Assembly (NCBI GenBank): GCA_010015745.1
Contig: ML978166.1
Location: forward strand, 372,001-436,000
Length of the DNA: 64,000 bases
From: Setomelanomma holmii
Lineage: Eukaryota > Ascomycota > Dothideomycetes > Pleosporales > Phaeosphaeriaceae
Direction: 5' to 3'
The position numbers and the translations under genes are program-made. Below, piece after piece: positions 1 to 9,369 of this stretch (positions within the stretch are counted from its first letter, which is position 1; every line of letters starts with the position of its first letter). The notes under the pieces were generated by a model that did not search any database, had not been told where the DNA came from, and worked only from the letters and a program-made list of their open reading frames with translations.

Positions 1-36
1 TTCAGCGTCAATTGCATATAATAGACAGCCGGCAAG

Positions 37-1639
37 ATGGCAAAGGTATTCGACTACGCCGAAGGTCAATCGTTCACCGCTTTCGCTCACAGCAATGGCT
101 AACGTCTACGACAGTCGCAAAGCACAACACAGCTGAGAGCTGCTGGGTGGTATTATATGGCAGCGTGTACAATGTAACGCGATTCATTCCCGAACATCCA
201 GGTGGCAGCAAAGTCATCCTTCAACTCGCTGGCACCGACGCAACCGAAGAGTACGACCCGATCCACCCACCCGGCATACTAGAAGAGAACCTGAAACCCG
301 AGGACAAGCTCGGCACTGTGAACCCAGATTCATTGCCAAAGGAAGAGAAGACGCCAGTCCAAGCTGGTGATGTGAAGGACGAGGGCCCAGTAGATCTGGA
401 CAGCATACTGAACATCGACGAGATTGAAGAGGTCGCGACGAAGCAAATACCATACAAGGGCTGGGCATACTACTACTCCGCATCGGACGACCTAACATCA
501 AAAGAGTTCAATAACAAAGTATATCGACAACTCCTCCTTCGCCCCCGCGTCTTCGTCGACTGCACCCGCTGCGACACATCCACATCCTTTCTCGGCCACA
601 ACGTCAAACTCCCCATCTACGTTTCCCCCGCCGCAATGGCGCGCCTCGCCAACCCCGACGGCGAATGGGGCATCGCGCATGCATGCGAGAAATTCGGCGC
701 AATGCAAATCATCTCGCAAAACGCGTCCATGACACCCGAGCAAATCGTGGCCGACGCGCAACCAGGCCAGGTCTTCGGTTGGCAACTGTACGTGCAGAAC
801 GAGCGGCAAAAATCCGAGGCGATGCTTGCGCGCATGAACAAACTTGAGGCGATCAAGTTTATCTGCCTCACACTCGATGCGCCTGTACCTGGGAAGCGCG
901 AGCACGACGAGAGAAGTAAGAATGTAGCCTCGAACCTGCCGGTGCGCGCAGCGGTCCAGGAAGATCAATCTGTCAGCAAGACATCCACATCAGCGACCAC
1001 GCCGTCCAAGCCCAAGAGCATGGGCGTCGGGCAGTCGTTGTTCTGGGGCACGGCGGCAGACTTGACGTGGCGTGATACATTGGCGTGGCTGGCAAAACAT
1101 ACTTCTAAACCGATCGTGCTGAAGGGTTTACAAACACATGAAGATGCGTATCTGGCATCGCTGCATGCCCCGCAGGTCAAGGCGATTATCTTGTCGAATC
1201 ATGGTGGGCGGGCGCTGGATACGGCCCCGCCGGCTGTGCATACGCTGCTTGAAATACGGAAGTATTGTCCTGAGGTGTTTGATCGGATTGAAGTCTGGGT
1301 CGATGGTGGGATCAAGCGAGGCACGGATGTTGTCAAGGCGTTGTGCCTGGGTGCACGGGGTGTGGGTGTAGGTAGGGCAGCGCTGTTTGGATTGGGTGCG
1401 GGCGGGAAGGAGGGTGTCGCAAGGGTGCTGGAGAGTAAGTTTACATCATGCTCGAAACAAGGATGTCGAAGCTAACAAAGTCTGCAGTTCTCAAAGCAGA
1501 GACCGAGACGTGCATGCGCCTTCTAGGCGTCGAGAACGTGGATCAATTGGGTATGCATTTGATCAATGCACGAGCTGTAGAGAGGGATATTTACGATGGT
1601 CCGGCACTTGAGCGACAGTTAGTCAAGGCGAAGCTTTGA
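37..1639 (+). CDS. L-lactate dehydrogenase (cytochrome b2)-type flavohaemoprotein
   Basis: Oxidises an L-2-hydroxy acid, most likely L-lactate, using FMN and passing electrons to haem. I read three exons: 37-64, 115-1434 and 1488-1639 (499 aa), with introns 65-114 (branch GCTAAC) and 1435-1487. An N-terminal cytochrome b5 domain carries the haem motif HPGG and a second haem histidine in DPIHPPG. The FMN-dependent alpha-hydroxyacid dehydrogenase barrel follows, with the catalytic-histidine motif SNHGGRALD and a glycine-rich FMN phosphate region near the end. The length fits the family. The ATG at 37 was chosen because splicing then reads straight into the b5 fold. Unlike yeast Cyb2 there is no N-terminal extension that looks like a mitochondrial presequence, so it may be cytosolic. 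Another 2-hydroxyacid substrate, such as glycolate or mandelate, cannot be excluded. Confidence 0.9.
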
Positions 1640-2007
1640 GCTTTACTTTTGGATTCAAACGCTCAACTCATAGACTGCTTGGTGTCACCTTTTCTCACTG
1701 TTACAATTGCCATGTCTTCTTAGACGATCGTCATGGCCGAGGCTGAACCTAGCGGCAACGCTACCCCACACATCCAGAGTTCTCCAGACATCGAGCCAGT
1801 AGCCGACGCAAGCACTCCGCTGCTCCGCACGCTACTGAACATGTCATGATATTGAGTTTCTGTTGTCTTTCGTCTTTCCTTTCTTGTAATCTTCCTCTTC
1901 GCCATAGCACATCACAAAATTAGCTCCAACCTTCCAAGTCTCCCGTCCTATCATTCTGCAAGTACCATTCTCTATCTGCTCTCAACACCTCCCTCCTCCC
2001 ATCAATA
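1640..2007. other. intergenic, no convincing gene
   Basis: Spacer between the lactate dehydrogenase and the small membrane protein. It holds a 38-codon open frame at 1733-1849 (+) rich in Ala, Pro and Ser, with no recognisable motif. This could be an upstream ORF or chance. Confidence 0.5.
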
Positions 2008-2289
2008 ATGGTCTGGTTCATCCCCTTCCTCCTGCTCGTCGCAGCCGCCTGGGCTGTCGTCGGCATCCTGCTCGCTAGATATCTAAAGCAAGCCGGATAT
2101 AACAAACCAATCAAAGGACGAAGTCTGGACGCGAGCGAGATTTATGGTGGCGGAGTGGGCTTTGGGAATCAGGAGGGACTACAGGCGGGTAGTTCGCGGG
2201 ATCCAGAGGGTATGCGTGTTGGAAGAGGCGGACAGGGGAGACCGGTTATGATGGGGCAGTATGGGGGTGGGAGGTTTAAAGGGCTGTAG
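2008..2289 (+). CDS. small single-pass membrane protein, unknown function
   Basis: A 93-aa protein of unknown function. Residues 2-24 form a strongly hydrophobic segment (FIPFLLLVAAAWAVVGILLA), followed by a short basic stretch (RYLKQAGYNKPIKGR) and a Gly- and Arg-rich tail with repeated GGG/GRGG patches. This looks like a signal anchor or signal peptide with a glycine-rich soluble tail. It is a single exon downstream of the lactate dehydrogenase on the same strand. Length and composition resemble small conserved fungal membrane proteins, but I do not recognise a named family. A chance frame is less likely because the hydrophobic-basic-glycine order is coherent. Confidence 0.5.
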   Translation: MVWFIPFLLLVAAAWAVVGILLARYLKQAGYNKPIKGRSLDASEIYGGGVGFGNQEGLQAGSSRDPEGMRVGRGGQGRPVMMGQYGGGRFKGL

Positions 2290-3078
2290 GAGATGGGTGT
2301 GGGATGGCACAGGCGACAGGCCATGTGAAGTGCCTGGCGCATGTGCAGCAACAGAGCGTTGCAGTGTAAAGAAAGCGAAGTGACGGCATGGTTACGTGGC
2401 ACGCATTTTCGTTGCAGGAAATGAACAACAGCTGGCATGGGCCAAAGGAGCAGCAGAAGCATCTTCATCTGAAAGTGGGGGCTGTGCTGTTCTGGCGGTA
2501 TGGTGGGTGATATGGTTTACCGTTCCGCGAGCTGCGTTTGCTAACCCACTTTTCACTATCAACACCAGAGTGCACCGCCACGCGACTACTCACGATGCCG
2601 GAGCAACGATTACTAAGCTATTGCGATAATTGCCACATAGCAACGCACTGTCAACAACACCAATATCGAGTGACCGTCTTTGTTCACTTGCACATATCCT
2701 TTGTCTCAACACCCGCAAGCCAGCGACCACTCGACCCTGGATATCGGCTACCACAGAAAGGAGATCTGCACGTTCGGCATCAACTTGCAAATCACTTGCT
2801 ACAGCCCTTCCATGCCGTCACAAGAACAACCAATTGAGGAAGCATCATGTCTACCATCTGCAGCCTCAGGCAGCGAAGTCTTCGCCGACTACAGCGACAC
2901 TTTTGAAGATTTTACCACCACTTGCCCCTTTTGCAAGCGCCCGTAGCCTACATGCGACTACTTCTTCTCACAAGTCCGTGGTCCCCTGCATTTTCTTAAC
3001 CTTGACTCGTCTCCAGATTGCACATCAATCATCAAACACAAGAAGGCTTCTCAACCATAATTACTTTAATTTCTCGAC
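2290..3078. other. intergenic, one 44-codon ORF
   Basis: Spacer and probable 5' region of the next gene. A short open frame at 2812-2946 (+) encodes 44 aa ending in CPFCKRP. It is acidic with one CxxC pair and could be an upstream ORF of the gene starting at 3079. No other signal was seen. Confidence 0.4.
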
Positions 3079-4743
3079 ATGGCAAACACGACTGTCACTC
3101 AAGCCGCTGCGCTGGCGACTAGCTTAGCTGGCGCACGCGACTTCGTCAACGCCACGGTTTGCTTATCATATCCGACCTTATCGTTCTTGAGCAAGGCCAA
3201 ACTCCTCACAGAATTCCTCACCCGCAGCACTGCCCTCCCTGACGTCCTCCAGCGCCATGGGGCTCTACTCCTTGCATTTACCACGGGCGCCGCAGCAGCC
3301 ACCGGCGTCTACCACTACTTCCAGCGCTTCCGCAAAGACCGCACGAAGGTACAGCTCGGAGTCTACCACATCGTTCGTCAGCTCGAGAACCTTCCTGACT
3401 TCTACGAGCGTCTTAACAATCCACACAATCTCATCAAGGACATCGACACTGAAGTGTCGCTTATGATCGACAAACACCTCACGAAGCATGAAGCTGCAGA
3501 CGTGTTCATGCAGGTCAAACGCAAGATTTGGGTCTGCATCGATGAGCGGCGCGGGTACATCAAGAAGCAGAGGACAGATGCTGGTGTCTCGAATGAGCCG
3601 ATTCGTCGGACATTGCAAGCGGTCACCGGAGATCCGATAGGAGTTTTCTCCCATCCGACACGGGTGGTGGTGAAGGAGAGCTTGTCAATCGGCAAAGACG
3701 GTGTGTAGGAAAAGCTGCCGCAGGAGGAGGAAAAGCAGGATGTGGACATGGAGGATGTTGAGAATGTATCCGTTGCTCCACAAGACACTAGATCATCTTC
3801 GAGTCCGTTACCGCCACCACCTCCAGGCACTTGCCGCAGCACATACAAGTTCCCATCATCCTCTTCGCCAAAGCCAGCGCACCAATTGACACCAGCGCCT
3901 TGGCATGTCACCTCCCCACCTTCCTCTGGCTACGGCCTCAATTACGATGATGAAAACCAGTATATTCCGGAAGCATCACCAACTGAACAGAAGGCGCAAC
4001 GAACGCAACCTATAGCCACCAAGGAGCCTACAATGCTCCAACGCGCGACGCAGCGTGCCTTCGACCTCAATGCGCTCGGCAACAACCCACATGCCACTCC
4101 TGTCCTGCCATTCAGTAGGGCACTGGAGTCGACACGTACTATCGAGACCAGCGTGACGAAGCCTTCAAACACCTTAAAGAACCAACAGCCACCAAACACG
4201 ATGGTTGTCATCAGTGGAAATCCGAAGAAAGGTACCTGGCTAGTATCAGTACCAGAAGGTGCTTCACCGCAGCACAGCCCTGCATCAGGCACCACCGAGT
4301 ACCGTGTTACTGAGCGTCGCACATTCTACCACGATCTGGAAAAGAATAGGCAAATTCGTCGAACTATCCGAAACGTCTTCATTCACAATGAAGAGGAGAA
4401 CATAGCAGAAGCTGTTGAGAAGAAAGAAGAAGTGGAATCGTCTTCTCCGCTTCCATTACCACCCAAGGAAGTTAAGACACCAGAGGTGTCGTCGCCTGCC
4501 TTCCCATCCACGCCTGAGTGGCCATCATCTGGCGTCAACTTCTCGCCGTTCGCTTGCGATCCGGCGCCCGCTGTTGTCCGCGTGGTGACAGAGTCTGGAG
4601 CTTCCTCGCCGGCAGCGAGGAAGCGCGGTCGACCGCGAAAGCAGTCTGTTGAGCCGCAGACGCCTGGCAAAGCGCACACGCTGGCAGGAGTCAGGACGAG
4701 TGCGCGCAAGAACAAGTTCTCGGGAAAGTATATTGGGAAGTAA
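3079..4743 (+). CDS. hypothetical AT-hook-like protein with an in-frame TAG
   Basis: Unrecognised family. One frame runs from ATG 3079 to TAA 4743, interrupted only by a TAG at 3706-3708. The first part (209 codons) has a hydrophobic stretch near residues 60-80 and a charged helical region. The second part is Pro/Ser-rich, with acidic runs and a C-terminal AT-hook-like motif (RKRGRPRKQ). Sequence right after the stop is Glu/Lys-rich and continues the same style, so both parts probably belong to one gene. A 45-nt, three-fold intron at 3664-3708 (GTGGTG to GTGTAG) would remove the stop and keep frame. A 36-nt version is less likely. Otherwise this is a nonsense allele, a readthrough stop or two separate genes. 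Confidence is for a gene being here, not for the exact model. Confidence 0.6.
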
Positions 4744-5164
4744 ATTGGTTTGCGAACCTCCAGGAGGTAGTATCACGAGATCATGGATCGTATAGGATAC
4801 TTTGAGGCCACCCAGGCTTCTCAAGAACATGTAGAAATTATCGTACTAACATCCTCCCCGCTCCCTCGTCTCACTCACAGCTCATCCTCCAACACACCCT
4901 GAACCCATCCAGCCTCTACCATAATCACACAGGAATAACAACAATGAACATTAAACACCCTCCTTCACTTCTAAATGGCCCGTGCTCCATCCCCGGCTTC
5001 CTATACGCATACGCCCCTTTCGTCCAAACCTCCCCCTCTTCTCCTTCAACAATATCCCCCGTCCCACTCTTTCTCCCTTTCAAATCCCGTAAATCCCCTT
5101 CCAGGATGATCATCTCTTCGACATACTCGTGCAAGAAGTTCTGGATCTGGTTCGAGGTTTTGGG

Positions 5165-5172
5165 ATCCTAGC
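5165..5172. repeat. target-site duplication, left copy
   Basis: ATCCTAGC, identical to 8119-8126. An 8-bp duplication is the hallmark of hAT transposase insertion. Together the two copies bracket the element exactly. Confidence 0.9.
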
Positions 5173-5183
5173 CAGACTTGCTA
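5173..5183 (+). repeat. hAT terminal inverted repeat, left
   Basis: CAGACTTGCTA, matching the inverted right end 8108-8118 with one mismatch. Confidence 0.8.
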
Positions 5184-5208
5184 TCAATCAGTCAAAACGC
5201 AGTTAACT

Positions 5209-5320
5209 GACTGACTGACTGCCAAGACTCTGTCAGACAAGTCAAAGTTTAAGAGTCGAGCTTTCACAGTCAGTCACAGTCAAAGCCCTTTGACTAACTG
5301 ACTGACTGTTGTTTAATGTA
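5209..5320. repeat. left subterminal repeats of the hAT element
   Basis: Clusters of ACTGACTG and the inverse CAGTCAGTC, plus AAGTCAAAG variants, in both orientations. Such subterminal arrays are the usual transposase-binding regions of hAT elements. The matching array lies at 7941-8107. Confidence 0.75.
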
Positions 5321-5462
5321 GCTGTTTGATCCCTTATAGGTGGCATTTTAAGGTTGATTAGGAAAGCCTGAAGCGGCTAGGTACAGCTCAGATAATTGAA
5401 TTTCCGTGCCAGCTTAAGTTTTCTTAGCTTGTACTATTAACGCTGCTAGCGACTCTGTACTG

Positions 5463-7939
5463 TTGCATATACTAACTTTGTGCCTCTTTGATTTTATTGT
5501 TATGTCCTTACGCCTAAACTCAGCCACCCTCTGTTGTGTTATTGAGCACGATAAATGCAAAGAAACGACACTAGCTGACTCCGTCGCGGCCTCAGTTTCT
5601 GATGTCAGAGGTCCTAACGCGCTTGTTAAGACAGCTGAAGATAATAACGAGGACAACAGTGCCTTTGAAGGGCTTAACTGGCTACGCGTACCAGACCTTG
5701 AGCGGCCCCAAAACGACCATAATCAGGGACAGAGAAGCTGGATATACAAGCACAGCTGGCCTGTCTACCATCGCAAACACCAGCGCAATTACTGGCTTTG
5801 CTGCCATTGTCACATCAAAGGCGTGACTGGAGGCCTGTTTGACGCGTCGACGTCCACCTCGTGGTCAGCGTACCACCTGAGGCAGCTTATTAAGGGACAC
5901 CGTGTCGGTCCTGACGGCCTATTCAAGGGCAACGGTGACCCAAACCAGAGCACGCTAGTTGGCACAATGCGCTCAAATAGTGCTGAAGTATCGCAGGAGG
6001 TAGCTAACAAGATAGCTGCAAGCTTTTCAAAGCGCAGGTTCTTAGACGCGCTAAAGGAGTAGGTTGCAGACAATAATCAGAGCTTACGTGTAATAGAGAC
6101 GCCGTCTTTTCGACAGTTAACCAGAGCCGTGAACCTAACAGCCAAGGTTGTGCTTTGGCGCAGTCACCAGTCCCTCCAAGACGCAATTATCGCTGAATAC
6201 CACGCCTATGTACCTGCCGTTACTGCCCACTTGCGCGAAGCCCGTTCACTTATCCACATATCCTTTGACAATTAGACGTCTATTAGCGGCAAGCTTGCGC
6301 TCACTGGTATATGTGTACACCACCTTAACAAGGCAGGCGAGCTTCAGGACTACGTGCTTGGACTGCCAGAGCTCCACAGGCAGCACAGCGGCAACAATAT
6401 TAGGACAATTGTAGCAGCAACGCTGCGCAACTTTAGCGTAGATAGGCAGGCTGTTAGGTACTTTGTGCTTAACAACGCGTACAATAACGACACTGCTGTT
6501 AACACCCTTGCTGCTGAGCTTAGGTTTGACTCTGTCTGTCGGCGCTTGCGCTGTTGCTGCTATATACTAAACCTTGGCGCTCAGATAGTAATATAGGGTA
6601 AGGACGGTCACGCTTTTAAGAACAAAGGCAGCAACCTAGACAACGAGGAGGAGTTTATACAGAAGTAGCGTAAATATAAGCCTATAAGTGTCTTTTTGAT
6701 ATTATTGCGTCTATCTGTATACCCTAAACAAAGCAGCTTTTGGCACGTTTTTAGCAAGAGGAGGCGGAGATGCTAGGTGAGCAGGTAGTGCTTAAGGACC
6801 TTATCAAGCCTGTCAAGACGCGCTAGAACTCCTACTATGCTACCTTTACGCGCGTAATTAAGCTTCATGGTCCGCTTGACAGCTACGTTGAAGTTAAACT
6901 TGATGAGCACTGTGTCACTGCTGCAGGTCGCGGCCAGCGACAGCCTAGAGTTGCAGAGCAGCAGCCACGATTGTTTATTTGTGAAGGCGGGCTTACTAGA
7001 AGAGACTGGGCGACAATTGCTGAGTACACCAATCTGCTTGAGCCATTTTCTGAGGCTAATCGGCTGCTTGAGGGACGCAGTAAACACGGTTGTCACGGTG
7101 CAATTTGTGAGGTTCTTATGACCTTTGAATGGCTCCTGACTGAGCTTGAGCGGCTGAAAGATTGCCTCCGCAACATCAATTACGACGACCTATCAGCGCT
7201 GGAGGACTATCTCGTCGCTAACGTCAACCTTGCGCACGCCAAATTATCACAGTATTACAGCAAGTTCGACGACGCGCCTGTCTACTACGCTGCTACTATA
7301 CTCCACCCGCACTACAAGAACCACCTTGAGGCCTTCTGGCACGTCCCTGACGATCACGACAGCGCCGAACTTAGGCCTTATTATTGCAAAGGCTTGCTCA
7401 CAAATAATTATTGCGCTTTCTTAGCAGTGTAGAAGGAGCGTAAGGACGCTGCAATTGCGAGCGCAGAGACAGTAAAGGCGCAGCGTCCTGTTAAGAAACC
7501 GCATCTAGGCGCAGCACCTACATCGCGTTCAGATTTCTTAAAATCCTAGATAGATGCTGCGATAAGGCAACTTAAGGACAATCTAAGCGACGAGTATGAG
7601 GTTTAGAAGCGCGAGCCAGCATTAGAGGAGAATAATGAGCTGTCGCACAACCTAGTAAAGTACTAGCAATTGCGACAACAATCGCACCTAGTGCTTTCAA
7701 AACTTGCAGCAGACGTCCTTACAATCCCTGCGTCTACTGCTGACTGCGAACGCACTTTTAGCGAGCTAGGCGATATGCTAGGGATGCGGAGACTACAGAT
7801 GAAGCCTGAGATAATCACCGCTTTGCAGTGTATAAAGAGCTGGAAACAGGCAGGTATTACCCTGAGTAGTGGACCCGGTTATAGTGAGGACGAGATCACG
7901 AGAATACAGGTGCGTCTTGCCCAGTTTGAAGCTAGTTAG
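5463..7939 (+). pseudogene. hAT transposase, inactivated by nine in-frame TAG codons
   Basis: The N-terminal part has a BED-like zinc finger (NYWLCCHCHIKG, with following His residues). The middle part has the catalytic-domain pattern VYFVLNNAYNND-like around 6450-6490. The C-terminus has the hAT dimerisation motif (TIPASTADCERTFSELG, 7714-7764). In-frame TAG codons begin at 6060, 6273, 6594, 6666, 6824, 7430, 7547, 7604 and 7664. One frameshift lies between 6668 and 6824. By context, and by comparison with the second relic at 48 kb, most or all of these positions were tryptophan (TGG). No internal TGA or TAA was found. The natural stop is TAG at 7937. Transposase activity is lost. Confidence 0.9.
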
Positions 7940-7940
7940 C

Positions 7941-8107
7941 ACTCAGTCAGTCAGTCAGTCAAAACAGACACAATCTTTTTTCTTGGCAATCAGACAAGTT
8001 ACAGTTAATGCAAAGTGGATTTCTTGGCAGTCAAACAAGTCACAGTCAATGCCTCGAAGCGTCGCAGTCAGTCACAGTTCAACTCGTTTGACTGACTGAC
8101 TGACTGT
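7941..8107. repeat. right subterminal repeats of the hAT element
   Basis: Begins with four CAGT units and ends with TTTGACTGACTGACTGACTG, with further CAGTCA motifs between. Mirror of the left array. Confidence 0.75.
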
Positions 8108-8118
8108 TAGCAACTCTG
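8108..8118 (-). repeat. hAT terminal inverted repeat, right
   Basis: TAGCAACTCTG, the inverted partner of 5173-5183. Confidence 0.8.
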
Positions 8119-8126
8119 ATCCTAGC
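8119..8126. repeat. target-site duplication, right copy
   Basis: ATCCTAGC, identical to 5165-5172. Confidence 0.9.
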
Positions 8127-8265
8127 GTTGGAGATAGGTGCCTCGCCCGGTGGACGGGTCGTGGTTGACGGTTAGTTGCGAGATGCCGGGTTCGAGGGGT
8201 TCCCAGGGGCGGGGCAGGGACGTGTGAGGGTTGAGGTGGGAGGGGTGGAACTCGTATTGTTCCAT

Positions 8266-9369
8266 GGTTGATGGAACGTGATCGAGTGAAATTAGGGTTG
8301 AGATTCTTTGATGGTGGCTTCATAGATTTTAGCCTAGGATAATGCGTTGATGGGATTGTTTGGTATGTTACAAAAAAGGTAAATATCAAATACTTATGTA
8401 TGAAGATGCCTATAGTGAAGACACCGTGAAGATGCTGTTGAATGTCAGCGCATTCGCAGGTCTCTCCGATTCATCGGCAATTTGGTGCTACTCGTGCAGG
8501 ACAAGCCCCAGGTAGACCACAGGGAGGTATAGTTCCTTCAATCATGACATGTAGTCCCATCTTGAGATCTGGATTAGCCATCGGCTTTTTCGAAGAATGT
8601 CCGAAGGATCGGTCTTGTTCACAACTTGGGACTTGGGTGGAGCTGACTAATACGCGTGCGCTTGAACGCGCTAGCACGAAGACGTCATGCAGGTGTCGCG
8701 ATTTCTCCTCCTTCCTCCTTGCTACTTTGCTGGCAATCGCATGCTGGAATAACTTCATCATCGCGCTGTACGAGGTCACGACGAGACGCAGACTCCTCCT
8801 CAACAAAGTTGATCCCCTCAGGCATGCCGCCGAAAGTAGACTGGTGAACTCGTGGCGTCCGTCACCTGGACACGATTGGCGTGTCGCCGCTGCAGGGCTG
8901 AATGTCTCGATTGAGTTCGTCGCCAAACAATCGAGCTCTGAAACGGCTGCCTTTCATGCTATGCCGTCAATTGCGATGCCGTTCCATCAGCTGGTCTTCT
9001 GTTGAGGGTCTAAGTACTCACACCTGCCGCGTGTCTATTTTCTGAGACGTCAGTTCGAGCGGTTGTCGTCGCCTAAGTCACCTACCTTGAGCTATTATTG
9101 GTGCTCACAGCATGCGGGCAGAAGAGATGCAATAACAATGACCGGAGATTGAGGCGCCCTTGCCATCGATTGGCTTGACTGCTGGAAGTACTAAGTCAGC
9201 TGCGGTCATTGGGCTTCATGCAGACTATCGTCAGCTCTAAGGCAACAATATTGGTATAAGTAGGTAATGAGTCGTTGCATCTCAGAACAATCACTACGCT
9301 CCCACAAGATCGCGTTCGACTGAATCATTCCACGATTAGCCACAATTATTTGCGACCAGACTTCTCATC
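8266..9369. other. intergenic, no supported gene
   Basis: Upstream region shared by the broken cupin gene (leftwards) and the M6 protease gene (rightwards). Open frames at 8442-9005 (+) and 8471-8926 (-) overlap each other on opposite strands. Neither shows a domain, so I do not call a gene. Confidence 0.5.

Larger units (their letters stand above)
5173..8118 (+). mobile_element. hAT-superfamily DNA transposon, complete ends, inactive
   Basis: A 2,946-bp element flanked by a perfect 8-bp duplication. Its ends are short imperfect inverted repeats, CAGACTTGCTA on the left and the complement of CAGAGTTGCTA on the right (10 of 11 identical), of the CAG type usual for hAT. Both ends carry dense subterminal GACTGACTG/CAGTCAGTC repeats. 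The single internal gene encodes a hAT transposase, now full of stops. The ends look intact, so it could in principle be mobilised in trans, but there is no evidence that it is. It disrupts the cupin gene on the opposite strand. Confidence 0.92.
4925..8265 (-). pseudogene. cupin-domain protein, split by a hAT transposon
   Basis: Reading from ATG 8265 leftwards gives the N-terminal part (8265-8127); the C-terminal part resumes at 5164 and ends at 4925. Joined across one copy of the 8-bp duplication the frame is 129 codons and ends in a ChrR-like cupin pattern (VEEMIILEGDL, then GAYAYRKPGMEHGPF and EGGCLMFIV). Cupins of this kind are small metal-binding beta-barrels; the substrate is unknown. 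The gene is doubly broken: a 2,946-bp hAT element sits inside it, and the codon at the insertion site is TAG where the frame context suggests Trp. The TAG is present in both duplication copies, so it predates the insertion. No intron is needed for this reading. Confidence 0.8.

Noticed and set aside
8442..9005. 187-codon open frame upstream of the M6 protease
   Set aside because: Overlapped by a long frame on the other strand, no domain, composition not clearly coding.
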